Origin: Mycobacterium alsense
Lineage (GTDB): Bacteria; Actinomycetota; Actinomycetes; Mycobacteriales; Mycobacteriaceae
Direction of reading: 5' to 3'
Length of the DNA stretch: 64,000 bases
Assembly: GCF_002086635.1 (NCBI RefSeq)
Contig: NZ_MVHD01000001.1
Span: 223,484-287,483, forward strand
Below are positions 8,459 to 17,546 of this stretch, piece by piece. Positions within the stretch are counted from its first letter, which is position 1. Each line of letters begins with the position of its first letter. Below the pieces are notes generated by a model, which made no database searches, was not told the DNA's origin, and worked only from the letters and a program-made list of their open reading frames with translations. The position numbers and the translations under genes were made by a program.

Positions 8459-8569
8459 CCGGCGCCGCGCCGCCGCTGGCACGCCAAGCCGGCCCCGGAT
8501 CGGCCGGATAGGGTTGACATCGGCGATTCCCCGACCACCGGGTGGGCAGCGTTCTAGGAGGTGTGGCCC

Positions 8570-9442
8570 ATGGCTGACCTGGAGTCGCTGGACGACAACG
8601 CGAGCGCCAAACGCGCGCTCGACGACCTGCAGGCTTCCGGCGCCCTGCCGGAAGGCCGCCCGCAGCCGCCGATCGACCTGACCGCGGCCGCGTTCTTCGA
8701 CGTCGACAACACCCTGGTGCAGGGTTCGTCGGCCGTGCATTTCGGCCGCGGGCTGGCCGCGCGGCACTACTTCACCTATCGCGACGTGCTCGGATTTATC
8801 TACGCCCAGGCCAAGTTTCAGTGGCTGGGCAAGGAGAACAGCAACGACGTCGCCGCCGGCCGGCGCAAGGCCCTGGCCTTCATCGAGGGCCGTTCCGTCG
8901 AGGAGCTGGTCGCGCTGGGCGAGGAGGTCTACGACGAGATCATCGCCGACAAGATCTGGCCCGGCACCCGCGAGCTGACCCAGATGCACCTCGACGCCGG
9001 CCAGCAGGTGTGGCTGATCACCGCGACGCCCTACGAGCTGGCGGCGACCATCGCCCGCCGGCTCGGCCTGACCGGCGCGCTGGGCACCGTCGCCGAGTCG
9101 GTCGACGGGGTGTTCACCGGCCGGCTGGTCGGCGAGATCCTGCACGGCACCGGCAAGGCCCACGCGGTGCGCTCGCTCGCGATTCGGGAGGGGCTCAACC
9201 TCAAGCGCTGCACGGCTTATTCCGACAGCTACAACGACGTGCCCATGCTGTCGCTGGTGGGCACGGCGGTCGCCATCAATCCCGACGCCCGGCTGCGCGC
9301 CCTTGCCCGCGAGCGGGGGTGGGAGATCCGCGACTTCAGAACCGCGCGCAAGGCGGCCCGGATCGGCGTGCCGTCGGCCCTGGCGCTGGGCGCGGCCGGA
9401 GGCGCGCTGGCCGCACTGGCGTCGCGGCGCCAATCGCGCTGA
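8570..9442 (+). CDS. serB1: HAD-family phosphatase (SerB1 type)
   Basis: 290 residues. AGGAGG at 8556-8561 places the start at ATG 8570. HAD motifs: [13 protein letters not shown] (nucleophile and acid Asp), [11 protein letters not shown] (motif II Thr), the Lys in [10 protein letters not shown] and [12 protein letters not shown] (metal-binding acids). It belongs to the HAD-IB group containing phosphoserine phosphatases, but serine-specific residues cannot be judged. A C-terminal hydrophobic Ala-rich segment ([16 protein letters not shown]) may touch the membrane. The equivalent is Rv0505c. Phosphoserine hydrolysis is the annotated role in M. tuberculosis, not proven here. Confidence 0.9.
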   Translation: MADLESLDDNASAKRALDDLQASGALPEGRPQPPIDLTAAAFFDVDNTLVQGSSAVHFGRGLAARHYFTYRDVLGFIYAQAKFQWLGKENSNDVAAGRRKALAFIEGRSVEELVALGEEVYDEIIADKIWPGTRELTQMHLDAGQQVWLITATPYELAATIARRLGLTGALGTVAESVDGVFTGRLVGEILHGTGKAHAVRSLAIREGLNLKRCTAYSDSYNDVPMLSLVGTAVAINPDARLRALARERGWEIRDFRTARKAARIGVPSALALGAAGGALAALASRRQSR

Positions 9443-9487
9443 TAAGCTGCGCCGCTAGCGAGTAGTCGAGGGGAAGAGCAACGCGTC

Positions 9488-10000
9488 ATGACGATCCCAG
9501 AATCGGCCCAAGGAATTATCGGCAGCCATTACCGGGCGCCGGACTACTTCCAGGTCGGACGCGAGAAGATCCGCGAGTTCGCGGGGGCGGTCAAGGATGA
9601 TCACCCCGCGCACTTCGACGAGGCCGACGCCGCCGAGGCCGGCTATCCCGAACTGGTGGCCCCGCTGACGTTCCTGGCGGTCGCCGGGCGGCGCGTGCAA
9701 TTGGAGATTTTCACCAAGTTCGACATCCCCATCAACATCGCGCGGGTCTTCCACCGCGACCAGAAGTTTCGGTTCCACCGGCCGATCCTGGCCCACGATA
9801 GGCTGTACTTCGACACCTATCTAGACTCCGTTATTGAGTCCCACGGCACTGTCCTCGCCGAGATCCGCAGCGAAGTCACAGACGCCGAGGGCAAGCCGGT
9901 CGTCACCAGCGTCGTCACGATGCTGGGAGAGGCCGCACACCAGGACGCAGGCGCTGAAGAAACCGTCGCCGCGATTGCATCCATATCTGCTGGAAAGTAG
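9488..10000 (+). CDS. Hot-dog-fold (R)-hydratase/dehydratase, HadA/HadC-like (Rv0504c)
   Basis: 170 residues. It matches the UPF0336 group: [20 protein letters not shown] at the N-terminus, [17 protein letters not shown], and [12 protein letters not shown]. This group includes the HadA and HadC subunits of the FAS-II 3-hydroxyacyl-ACP dehydratase but lacks the catalytic HadB-type hydratase motif. Placed 10 bp before cmaA2, so a link to mycolate metabolism is plausible. Partner subunit unknown. Confidence 0.85.
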   Translation: MTIPESAQGIIGSHYRAPDYFQVGREKIREFAGAVKDDHPAHFDEADAAEAGYPELVAPLTFLAVAGRRVQLEIFTKFDIPINIARVFHRDQKFRFHRPILAHDRLYFDTYLDSVIESHGTVLAEIRSEVTDAEGKPVVTSVVTMLGEAAHQDAGAEETVAAIASISAGK

Positions 10001-10010
10001 GGTCAATTCA

Positions 10011-10931
10011 ATGTCACAGGGTGAATCGGGTGGCACCCAGCTGAAGCCGCCGGTCGACGCAGTCCGATCGCATTACGACAAATCCAACGAGTTCTTCAAG
10101 CTGTGGCTCGACCCCTCAATGACCTACAGCTGCGCCTATTTTGACGAGCATCCAGACCCGAACAACCTGACCAAGACGCTCGAGGAAGCCCAGTACGCCA
10201 AGCGCAAGCTCGCGCTGGACAAGCTCGGCCTCGAGCCGGGAATGACGCTGCTCGACGTCGGCTGCGGCTGGGGCTCGACCATGCGCCACGCGGTGACCGA
10301 ATACGACGTCAACGTCATCGGCCTGACGCTGAGCGAGAACCAGTACGCGCACGACGTGGAGAAGTTCAAGGAAATCGACAGCCCCCGCCGCAAAGAGGTG
10401 CGGATCCAGGGCTGGGAGCAGTTCGACGAGCCGGTCGACCGGATCGTGTCCCTCGGAGCGTTCGAGCACTTCGCCGACGGCGCCGGCGACGCCGGGTTCG
10501 AGCGCTACGACACCTTCTTCAAGAAGTTCTACAGCTTGACGCCCGACGACGGCCGCATGCTGCTGCACACGATCATCATCCCGGACAAGGAAGAAGCCCA
10601 GCGGCTCGGCCTCACCTCGCCGATGAGCCTGCTGCGGTTCATCAAGTTCATCCTGACCGAGATCTTCCCGGGGGGTCGCCTGCCGCGGATCTCGCAGGTG
10701 GACCACTACTCGTCCAACGCCGGGTGGAAGGTCGACCGCTACCACCGCATCGGCAAGAACTACGTGCCGACGCTGAACGCGTGGGCGGACGCGCTCGAGG
10801 CGCACAAGGACGAGGCGATCGCCCTGAAGGGACAGGAAACCTACGACATCTACATGCATTACCTCAGGGGCTGCTCGGACCTGTTCCGGGACAGCTACAC
10901 CGACGTCTGCCAGTTCACGTTGGTGAAGTAG
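10011..10931 (+). CDS. cmaA2: Cyclopropane mycolic acid synthase CmaA2
   Basis: 306 residues. SAM-dependent methyltransferase that adds a cyclopropane to meromycolate chains (trans ring on oxygenated mycolates in M. tuberculosis). Seen: SYDKS-type N-terminus ([20 protein letters not shown]), SAM loop [15 protein letters not shown], and [20 protein letters not shown] with the conserved Glu-His. Compared with PcaA and UmaA in this window it has a longer loop after AYF (about 6 extra residues) and a longer segment after GAFEHF, both features I associate with CmaA2. It ends with FTLVK, followed by a strong hairpin. Confidence 0.93.
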   Translation: MSQGESGGTQLKPPVDAVRSHYDKSNEFFKLWLDPSMTYSCAYFDEHPDPNNLTKTLEEAQYAKRKLALDKLGLEPGMTLLDVGCGWGSTMRHAVTEYDVNVIGLTLSENQYAHDVEKFKEIDSPRRKEVRIQGWEQFDEPVDRIVSLGAFEHFADGAGDAGFERYDTFFKKFYSLTPDDGRMLLHTIIIPDKEEAQRLGLTSPMSLLRFIKFILTEIFPGGRLPRISQVDHYSSNAGWKVDRYHRIGKNYVPTLNAWADALEAHKDEAIALKGQETYDIYMHYLRGCSDLFRDSYTDVCQFTLVK

Positions 10932-10954
10932 TCACACGCGGCTTGCACGCAAAG

Positions 10955-10988
10955 CGCCCCGGTGTCTCTGGCCAGAGGCACCGGGGCG
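10955..10988. terminator. Strong palindromic hairpin between convergent cmaA2 and acyltransferase
   Basis: Arms CGCCCCGGTG (10955-10964) and CACCGGGGCG (10979-10988) enclose a second palindrome, CTCTGGCCAGAG, so almost the whole 34 bp folds on itself. It sits just after the cmaA2 stop and before the stop of the opposing gene, so it can serve both strands. No T-run follows, as is usual in mycobacteria. Confidence 0.8.
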
Positions 10989-11021
10989 TTGCGTTGGGCG
11001 TTCGGGGCGCGCTTGCGACCG

Positions 11022-12089
11022 TCAGCCGAAGAAGATGTTGCGGCGTCCGGCCAGCAGCCGGTACAGCGTGTGCTGGATGGTCTCGCGCACCTGGTCGGTC
11101 AGCTCGAAGGTGACCATCGGGTCCTCGGCGTCGGAGGCCGCGTAGTCGCTGGTGTGGATCGGCTCGCCGAACGCGATGCGCCACTTGGACGGCAGCGGCA
11201 CCAGGCCCGCGGGCCCCGCCAGCGGGAACAGCGGGGTGATCGGGAAGTAGGGCAACCCGAACAGCCGCGCCAGCAGCTTGACGTCGGCGATCATCGGATA
11301 GATCTCTTCGGAACCGACGATCGAGCACGGGACGATCGGCGCCTTGGTGCGCAGCGCCGCCGTCACGAAGCCGCCGCGCCCGAACCGTTGCAACCGGTAG
11401 CGGTCGCCGAAGCGCTTCCCCAGCCCCTTGTAGCCCTCCGGGAACACGGCGGTCAGCTCCCCGGCCGCGAGCAGCCGGTGCGCGTCGGTCGTGCAGGCCA
11501 TGGTGTGGCCCGCCCTGCGGGCGGCCTCGCCGACCACCGGCAGGTCGAACACCATGTCGGCGGCCAGCAGCCGCAGGTCGCGCTGCGCGGGGTGCTCGTC
11601 GTGCACGGCTACCGACAGCATCAGCCCGTCGAACGGCAACACCCCGGCGTGGTTGGCCACCACCAACGCGGCGCCGTCGCTCGGCAGGTTTTCGATGCCG
11701 CTGACCTCGACCCGGAACCAGGACCTGAAGAAGAACCGCAGCAAAGGCCGGACGATCGCGCTGTTGAAATGCGGATCGAACCCGAATTCGTCGACGGCGT
11801 AATCGCCGGTGAGGCGCTGGCGCAAAAAGCCGGCGACCGCGGCGACCCGCTGCGCCAGTTCATTCAGCGGCGCCTCGCCCGTGGCAGACGCACCCGCGGC
11901 GCGGCGGTGCTCGTCGATTTCGCGGACGACCGCGGCGATCTGTTCGGCGGAGGCGCGGCCCCGCGGATCGGACAACAGCGAGGGGTGCTGGCGGGCCGAC
12001 TCCGCCCGTTGGTCGGCTCTCCGGCGCGCCGCTACCCGAGCCCTATTCGTATGCAGTGGAATGACATTCGCTCTGGTTTCGCCAGCCAC
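11022..12089 (-). CDS. Lysophospholipid acyltransferase (PlsC family, Rv0502-like)
   Basis: 355 residues from GTG 12089, five bases after the galE2 stop; product starts MAGETRANVIPLHTNRAR. The PlsC-like domain lies at about 120-330: VVANHAGVLPFDGLML (His and Asp separated by six residues rather than four), AVFPEGYKGLGKRFG (substrate-binding FPEG) and IVPCSIVGSEEIYPM. Family role: 1-acylglycerol-phosphate or related acyl transfer in membrane lipid synthesis. The first 90 residues are hydrophilic and mycobacteria-specific. Same strand as galE2, probably one operon. Confidence 0.88.
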   Translation of the reverse strand: MAGETRANVIPLHTNRARVAARRRADQRAESARQHPSLLSDPRGRASAEQIAAVVREIDEHRRAAGASATGEAPLNELAQRVAAVAGFLRQRLTGDYAVDEFGFDPHFNSAIVRPLLRFFFRSWFRVEVSGIENLPSDGAALVVANHAGVLPFDGLMLSVAVHDEHPAQRDLRLLAADMVFDLPVVGEAARRAGHTMACTTDAHRLLAAGELTAVFPEGYKGLGKRFGDRYRLQRFGRGGFVTAALRTKAPIVPCSIVGSEEIYPMIADVKLLARLFGLPYFPITPLFPLAGPAGLVPLPSKWRIAFGEPIHTSDYAASDAEDPMVTFELTDQVRETIQHTLYRLLAGRRNIFFG

Positions 12090-12094
12090 GATAC

Positions 12095-13222
12095 CTACCT
12101 GCCCCCACCCCATGGAATTGCATTTCGGCTTCCCCAGCGCTGCGCCAACGCTATGGCACGACCCTCCAGGGAGCGTACCCGATCGGGGTCGATTATGGGA
12201 GTGAGGCCGCGGCCGCGCACGTAGTCGTCGAACGCCTCGGCCGTCGTCCATTTGGGCTGGTAGCCCAGCTCCGTCCGCATTCTGGTGGTGTCCATGACGC
12301 GGCCGTAGCTCAAATAATCAAATTGATCGCGACTGATTTCCGTATAACGGTTAGCCCGTCTCAGCGAATCCAGCGCCCAAACTCCAAATCCGGGCACCGG
12401 CACCGGAATTCGTCCGGCCCGCCGAATCGCCTGCGACAGCATGATGATGCCGTCGGCGCCGATGTTGAACGTGCCGGCCTTGCCGGCCATCGCCGCGCGC
12501 TCCAGCGCGCCCAGCGCGTCCTGCTCGTGCAGCAGCTGCAACCGCGCGTCCCGGCCCAACATCGTCGGGACCAACGGGCCGGCCAGATACCGCGACAGCG
12601 TGGTGTCCTGCGCCGGGCCGATCATGTTGGCCAGCCGCAGGATCGTCACCGCGATGTCGGGGCGGCGGCGGCCCAGCGCGCGCACGTAGCCCTCGATGTC
12701 GAGGCTGTCCTTGGCGAAGCCGCCGCGGAACGGCCGGCGGCTGCTGCTGTCCTCGGTGAACACGACGGGATCGTGCGCGCTGGACCCGTACACTTCCGAG
12801 GTCGACTTGAGCACCACGCGGCGCACCGAGGGCGCCTTCTGGCAGGCCGCGAACAGCTGCATGGCGCCCATCACGTTGATTTCCTTCAACGCCGCGGTGC
12901 CGCCCGGCCGCGGCGCGTACGACGCCGCGGCCGCATGCACCACCGTGTCGACGTCGCCATTGCGAATCACCTTGGCGATGAACGGATTACGAATGTCGGC
13001 GCGGACGAACTCGGCGCGCCCCATGCGGCGCAGCATGTCCTTGCTGGGGGCGATCGCGTCGACCGCGATGACGCTCTTGATCAACGGGTTCTGCGCGAGC
13101 CGGGCGGTCAGGTAGCCGCCCAGAAACCGGCACGCGCCGGTAACCAGCACGACTTTGGGGTAATGCACGGTGTCGCCCCCGGCGCCGCCGGCGCCGGAGC
13201 CCTCCCCGCTCGACTGATCCAC
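12095..13222 (-). CDS. galE2: NAD-dependent epimerase/dehydratase family protein
   Basis: 375 residues. Extended short-chain dehydrogenase fold: nucleotide loop KVVLVTGACRFLGGYL near residue 24, DIRNPFIAKVI, VVHAAAASYAPRPGG, and KSTSEVYGSSA. The catalytic YxxxK is not intact: in RPFRGGFAKDSLD the Lys is present but the residue four before it is Gly, not Tyr. UDP-galactose epimerase activity is therefore doubtful despite the name given to Rv0501. It may bind a nucleotide sugar or act as a scaffold. About 20 Gly/Ser-rich residues lead the protein. Confidence 0.88.
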   Translation of the reverse strand: MDQSSGEGSGAGGAGGDTVHYPKVVLVTGACRFLGGYLTARLAQNPLIKSVIAVDAIAPSKDMLRRMGRAEFVRADIRNPFIAKVIRNGDVDTVVHAAAASYAPRPGGTAALKEINVMGAMQLFAACQKAPSVRRVVLKSTSEVYGSSAHDPVVFTEDSSSRRPFRGGFAKDSLDIEGYVRALGRRRPDIAVTILRLANMIGPAQDTTLSRYLAGPLVPTMLGRDARLQLLHEQDALGALERAAMAGKAGTFNIGADGIIMLSQAIRRAGRIPVPVPGFGVWALDSLRRANRYTEISRDQFDYLSYGRVMDTTRMRTELGYQPKWTTAEAFDDYVRGRGLTPIIDPDRVRSLEGRAIALAQRWGSRNAIPWGGGR

Positions 13223-13293
13223 CCAAACAGCCTAACGGGCACGCGGGTCGGCGGCGTTACGGCGACGTGACGGTCGGCCGGGCCTGGCTGCGG

Positions 13294-13395
13294 TTACTTG
13301 CCGAGTTTTCTGCGCTGCACCCGGGTCCGGCGCAGCAGCTTGCGGTGCTTCTTCTTCGACATGCGCTTGCGCCGCTTCTTGATTACTGAACCCAT
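13294..13395 (-). CDS. Tiny basic AURKAIP1/COX24-domain protein (Rv0500B-like)
   Basis: 33 residues: begins [20 protein letters not shown] and ends VQRRKLGK, almost half Lys/Arg. This matches the short actinobacterial AURKAIP1/COX24-domain proteins, ribosome-associated by analogy with the small-subunit protein bS22. It is too short for many gene finders. It lies 72 bp upstream of galE2 on the same strand. Confidence 0.88.
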
Positions 13396-13531
13396 GAACT
13401 CCGCTATCTCGACCGGTGACCGCTTCTACAAATGACCCGGACACTTTACCCGGGGCGCAGCACCGAACGCCAAACCGGCGGTCGCGCGACCGCCGGCAGC
13501 GGCCACGCGCGCCGAAGTTCGGGTGCGCGGG

Positions 13532-13789
13532 TCAGCCCGCGTCGAAGTACGAAGTCTCCAGCATGTCGTGGACGGCCTTGGCGTGCACCCGGAAGGACCG
13601 CCCGACCCGAACCGCCGGCAGCTCGCCGTTGTGCACCAGGCGGTACACCGTCATCTTGGAGACGCGCATCAGCGCCGCCACCTCCGCGACGGTGAGAAAT
13701 TGTGTCCTGGCCTGCTGGCCATCGCCGGAACCGGGGTCCCGCCCCTTACCAGCGGAATCTCGTGCCGATGGCCCGTTCGTAGACGTCAT
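13532..13789 (-). CDS. BldC/excisionase-type helix-turn-helix protein (Rv0500A-like)
   Basis: 85 residues. The C-terminal 55 form a MerR-like winged HTH: FLTVAEVAALMRVSKMTVYR then LPAVRVGRSFRVHAKAVHDM. This is the HTH_17 (excisionase/BldC) family, small DNA-binding proteins that often bind direct repeats. The first 28 residues are polar and disordered. No phage genes are nearby, so a developmental or regulatory role is more likely than excision. Confidence 0.88.
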   Translation of the reverse strand: MTSTNGPSARDSAGKGRDPGSGDGQQARTQFLTVAEVAALMRVSKMTVYRLVHNGELPAVRVGRSFRVHAKAVHDMLETSYFDAG

Positions 13790-13929
13790 CGCTACCCAAT
13801 CGTGTCAGGCTCGCGCAATGCCAGCGGCTTCCCCTCCGCTGGCACCCACACGTGCATACAAAGAGGAGAATAGCGGGACTAGTGGGGTTAATGGTACTGG
13901 TGAGGGACAATCAATCGGGAAATCTTGAA

Positions 13930-14799
13930 TTATTCCGATGTAATTCTTAGCTGCTCAGAGCGCCTTTTCGCGGCCTGAACGGCCGCGTCGACGGCCCCCC
14001 GCAGCCCACCCCGCTCCAGTTCGCGCAGCGCAGCGGCCGTGGTGCCGCCGGGGGAAGTCACCGTCGCGCGCAGCTGCACCGCCGTGACGTCGGCCGCCGC
14101 CCGCACGTCGGCCCCCTCGACGCGGTCGGCCTCCATCCGCTCGAGCAGCATCGCCGCCGAGCCGGCCATGGTCTGCGCGGTCAGGTCGCTGGCGACCTCG
14201 CGGCTCAGGCCCGCCGCGACCCCGGCGTCCACCAGGGCCTCGACCATCAGAAAGAAATACGCCGGCCCCGAGCCCGACACCGCGGTCACGGCGTCCATCT
14301 GGGATTCCGGGACGACGAGCACGCCGCCGACGGAATCGAACAGCGCCGAAACCTCCGTGAGCTGCGGTTCGGTGACGAAGCGGCCCTTGGAAAGCGCGGT
14401 GACCCCCGCACCGACCAACGCGGCCGCGTTGGGCATCGCGCGGACCACCGGCGTCCCGGCCGGTAGCTTGGCTTCGAGGTAGCCGATCGTCACCCCGGCG
14501 GCGACGGTGACGAAAACCTGTTCAGCGCTGTCGATTTCGGCCGCGGCGGCCGCGCGGGCCAGCTCCTCCATCACCGTCTCGACATCGCTCGGCTTCACCG
14601 CGACGACGACGAACGTGGCGTTCTCCACCGCGTCGAGCACCGGCGCCACGCGCACCGAATAGGTGGACGCCAGGTACTTGGCGCGCTGGGGCACCCGTTC
14701 GGCCACCACCAGGTCCTTGACCTGCCGGCCCGCGCGCAGCAGGCCCGACAGCAGCGCCTCGCCGATGCTGCCGCCGCCGATGATCGCGATTCTTGCCAT
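13930..14799 (-). CDS. proC: Pyrroline-5-carboxylate reductase
   Basis: 289 residues from ATG 14799 (MARIAIIGGGSIGEALLSGL). It reduces pyrroline-5-carboxylate to proline with NAD(P)H. Seen: the N-terminal Rossmann loop GGGSIGEAL, VVAVKPSDVETV, and the family signature region AVTAVSGSGPAYFFLMVEAL with SPGGTTAAALRELE near the C-terminus. Length is typical. No Shine-Dalgarno is visible before the start, but the family N-terminus fixes it. Confidence 0.95.
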   Translation of the reverse strand: MARIAIIGGGSIGEALLSGLLRAGRQVKDLVVAERVPQRAKYLASTYSVRVAPVLDAVENATFVVVAVKPSDVETVMEELARAAAAAEIDSAEQVFVTVAAGVTIGYLEAKLPAGTPVVRAMPNAAALVGAGVTALSKGRFVTEPQLTEVSALFDSVGGVLVVPESQMDAVTAVSGSGPAYFFLMVEALVDAGVAAGLSREVASDLTAQTMAGSAAMLLERMEADRVEGADVRAAADVTAVQLRATVTSPGGTTAAALRELERGGLRGAVDAAVQAAKRRSEQLRITSE

Positions 14800-14824
14800 G
14801 GGAGGAAAGCATTCCAGACATCGC

Positions 14825-15664
14825 CTACTGGCGAGCGGCAGGGACCAACGCCAGCTGCCGCGCCTGCACGACGAGGCGGCCCAGGCTGTCCACCACGATG
14901 TGGTCCTCGTCGAACCAGTCGTGACCGATTTCCATGCAGGTCGCGACGATGCGCAGCCAGCCATCGGCCGGCACGGCCCGCAGGAAGGCGGTGAGCTGGA
15001 CGGTGGGTGCCCAGCCGGTGCGGTCCACCGCGAAGGTGACCGGCGCCGACAGGTCACCGCACATGAGCGCGAACAGCGCGTCGGGGGCGACGCCACGGGG
15101 GCGGGCCCACATCTGGATCACCGGCGGTCCCCCGCCGGCGCCGGGGCGCATCGTCGACAGCAGCGGCCGCACGTCGCACCCCTCGCCCAGGTGCACCAGG
15201 CCGGCCAGCGGGTGGCCGGGCCCGATCGGCTCCACGTCGTCGGGCGGTTCGGGTGCCATGAGATCCAGGACGGGGTTCGCCGAAAGCAGCGGCGCGACGT
15301 TACCGCCCGGCGGAAAGTGTTCCGGCTCGCCGAGGTTGACCACGGCGTGCACCGCGGTGCGCCCGCCCTGGGTGAGCTCGACGTCGACGACGCTGATCCG
15401 GCGCCCGCGCTTGCGCACCGACGTCACCAGCTGCATGGCGCCCGGGTCGGGAGCCGACAAGAAGCTCGCCGACACGGCCACCGGTTCCACGGCCGCCTCG
15501 AGCCCGCCCGCACGGCACGCGGTGCGGGCGGCGTTGGCGCACAGCGCCACCATCGCGCCGCCGTGCACCTTGGGCCCGATGGTCCAGCGCTTGTCGAGCT
15601 CGCCCTCGTACAGGTCGGGGCCGACCTCCCGCAACGCCATCGCGGAGGTGAATAACGCGTTCAT
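14825..15664 (-). CDS. Acyl-CoA thioesterase-like double hot-dog protein (Rv0499-like)
   Basis: 279 residues. N-terminal half: YEGELDKRWTIGPKVHGGAM, resembling the TesB/thioesterase-superfamily fold in which the acyl-CoA hydrolase core is doubled. The C-terminal half repeats the pattern (LSAPVTFAVDRTGWAPTVQL then GWLRIVATCMEIGHDWFDED). Substrate unknown. Lies 25 bp upstream of proC and 15 bp after the Rv0498-like gene, so one transcription unit is likely. Confidence 0.82.
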   Translation of the reverse strand: MNALFTSAMALREVGPDLYEGELDKRWTIGPKVHGGAMVALCANAARTACRAGGLEAAVEPVAVSASFLSAPDPGAMQLVTSVRKRGRRISVVDVELTQGGRTAVHAVVNLGEPEHFPPGGNVAPLLSANPVLDLMAPEPPDDVEPIGPGHPLAGLVHLGEGCDVRPLLSTMRPGAGGGPPVIQMWARPRGVAPDALFALMCGDLSAPVTFAVDRTGWAPTVQLTAFLRAVPADGWLRIVATCMEIGHDWFDEDHIVVDSLGRLVVQARQLALVPAARQ

Positions 15665-15679
15665 GAGACTCCTGGAGGA

Positions 15680-16522
15680 TCACCGCATGAGGTGGGTGCG
15701 GGCGAACTGCAACGATTCGACGAGCATGGCTTCGCGCTCGTGGGCCGAGCGCGCGCTGGACGTGGAAACCTCGAGGATCACGTGCCCGGCGAAGCGGCCG
15801 CCGGCGAGCATCTGGCACACCTCGGCGGTGGGTTGCGTGCCGCGCCCGGGCACCAGATGCTCGTCCACGGGCAGCCCATTGCCGTCGCACAGGTGCAGGT
15901 GGACCAGGCCCGCGCCCATCCGCCGGGCCATTTCCAGCGAATCGGTGCCCGCGGTCGCGGTGTGGGAGAGGTCCAGCGTGTAGTGGGCGTGGTTGCCGTC
16001 CAGCGGGTCGTAGGACGGCGAGAACGCCGAGATCGCCGGGCCCGGGCCGCCGCCGCGGCGGCGCATCCGTTCCAGCGACTGGCCGGTGCCGAAAAACCGG
16101 TCCGCCCGGAACGGGAACATGTTCTCCACGGCGACCAGCACGCCGCTGCCCGCCTCCAGGGCCGAGACCTGCTCGCTGAAGCCCTCGGCGTAGCGCCGCT
16201 GCCAGCGGAACGGTGGATGGACGACGACCGTCTGCGCGTCCAGCTTTTCGGCGGCGCGCACGCTGCGCTCCAGCTTGGGAATCGGGTTGGCGCCCCACAC
16301 GCGCTGCGAGATCAACAGGCAGGGCGCGTGCACGGACAGCACCGGGACGCGATAGCGCCGAGACAGCTTCCTGACGGCGTCGATGTCCTGGCTGACCGCC
16401 TCGCCCCACACCATCAGCTCGACGCCGTCGTAGCCGAGCCTGGCGGCGTATTCGAAGGCGGCCTCGGCCCGCAGCGGGTACACCGAGGCCGTCGACAGGC
16501 CGACTTTGATTGCGGGGCGCAA
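15680..16522 (-). CDS. Sugar-phosphate isomerase/epimerase-like TIM-barrel protein (Rv0498-like)
   Basis: 280 residues beginning MRPAIKVGLSTASVYPLRAE from a TTG. It belongs to the xylose isomerase-like/AP-endonuclease-2 TIM-barrel superfamily: YDGVELMVW, VPVLSVHAPCLL, AQTVVVHPPFRW, VAVENMFPF, LDLSHTATAGTD and GLVHLHLCDG give the expected strand-end metal ligands (Glu, His, Asp, His). A divalent-metal enzyme is likely; substrate unknown. It is conserved in gene order next to ppx1 and proC. Confidence 0.87.
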   Translation of the reverse strand: MRPAIKVGLSTASVYPLRAEAAFEYAARLGYDGVELMVWGEAVSQDIDAVRKLSRRYRVPVLSVHAPCLLISQRVWGANPIPKLERSVRAAEKLDAQTVVVHPPFRWQRRYAEGFSEQVSALEAGSGVLVAVENMFPFRADRFFGTGQSLERMRRRGGGPGPAISAFSPSYDPLDGNHAHYTLDLSHTATAGTDSLEMARRMGAGLVHLHLCDGNGLPVDEHLVPGRGTQPTAEVCQMLAGGRFAGHVILEVSTSSARSAHEREAMLVESLQFARTHLMR

Positions 16523-16550
16523 GGTCTTTGGGGGTCTGTGAAGGGTGTGC

Positions 16551-17546
16551 CTAGCCCGACTGCAACGACAGCACCAAGGGGCCCAGGGTGATCAACGCCC
16601 CCACCGCGACGGCGATCAGCGTGCTGGCGATGTCCTCGGTTTTGCGGACCACCCGCACCCCGACGACCAGGCCGAGGATGACCAGCACCGAGAGCACCAA
16701 CGCCACGATGCTGTTCCATCGCCACAGCTCGTCGAACGCGACAAACAGGCCGGCCCCGAACGCCACGGCCAGGATCGACTGGAACACGATCAGGCTGCCG
16801 CGCCACAGCGACTCGAACCGGCCCGGCGCCGCGCGGCGCTCCTCGGCCTCGGTGTCGAGGTCGTCGCCGACCTCCACGTCTTCGGCGGTCAGCGAGTCCG
16901 CGGACGACCCGCCGCGCCGCCGGGCCACCTCGTCGGCCAGCGTCTGCCCCCCGAACAGCGTGGAATCCGGCCCCAGGTAGGAGCGCACGTAGGCGGAATC
17001 CTCGGCGGCCGGCTCGGCGTCGCGCACCTCGGAGTCCATCACGTCCACCGGGATGTCGGCGTAGTGATCCAGCGGGTCGGGGCTCATGTCCTCGGCGCCG
17101 GACTGGCCGCCGCGCTCGGCGGGAACCTCGGTGTGCGGCAGCGGTCGCGGGTAGGCGCTGCGCTCCGGCCCGGTCAGACCCCGGGGCGGCGGCGGCGACT
17201 TCGGCCAGCGCGGCTCGGGTTCGGACCAGTACGGGGTCTTGCCGGGTTCCTCGGCGACTTCGCCGGGCACGGTTTCGGGCTCGGGGACCGGTTCGGCGAC
17301 CTGCACACCCGCGTCGGCATCGTGCTCAGCCGTTTGGTCGGTGGCTTGGTCGGACGGGTCGCGGACGACCGGAATCTCACCGGTGAGCTCGGCGACCGTC
17401 ACCGCGTCGCTGTCGCCGCGGCGGCGGCGGCGCCGCCGGGTGACCGCCGGGGCCCCGATCGTTCCGTTCCGGGCCAGCAATTCGGCCACCGAGATGGGGC
17501 GGCCGGAAGCCTCTTGCTCCGTGGTGTCGGAGTGTGGTCCGGTCAT
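16551..17546 (-). CDS. Conserved membrane protein with long disordered N-terminus (Rv0497-like)
   Basis: 331 residues. The first 235 are polar, acidic and Pro-rich after a basic patch ([10 protein letters not shown] at about 37-46). Two or three hydrophobic helices occupy about 250-330 ([58 protein letters not shown]). Short N-terminal block [16 protein letters not shown] is probably conserved. Its ATG overlaps the ppx1 stop (ATGA). No catalytic motif; role unknown. Confidence 0.85.
   Translation of the reverse strand: MTGPHSDTTEQEASGRPISVAELLARNGTIGAPAVTRRRRRRRGDSDAVTVAELTGEIPVVRDPSDQATDQTAEHDADAGVQVAEPVPEPETVPGEVAEEPGKTPYWSEPEPRWPKSPPPPRGLTGPERSAYPRPLPHTEVPAERGGQSGAEDMSPDPLDHYADIPVDVMDSEVRDAEPAAEDSAYVRSYLGPDSTLFGGQTLADEVARRRGGSSADSLTAEDVEVGDDLDTEAEERRAAPGRFESLWRGSLIVFQSILAVAFGAGLFVAFDELWRWNSIVALVLSVLVILGLVVGVRVVRKTEDIASTLIAVAVGALITLGPLVLSLQSG

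Noticed and set aside
8514..8519. TTGACA -35 element for serB1
   Set aside because: No -10 at suitable distance downstream could be found.
13532..13789. Excisionase of a prophage or integrative element
   Set aside because: The HTH is of excisionase type, but no integrase, attachment site or phage gene is near. It fits the conserved BldC-like Rv0500A gene.
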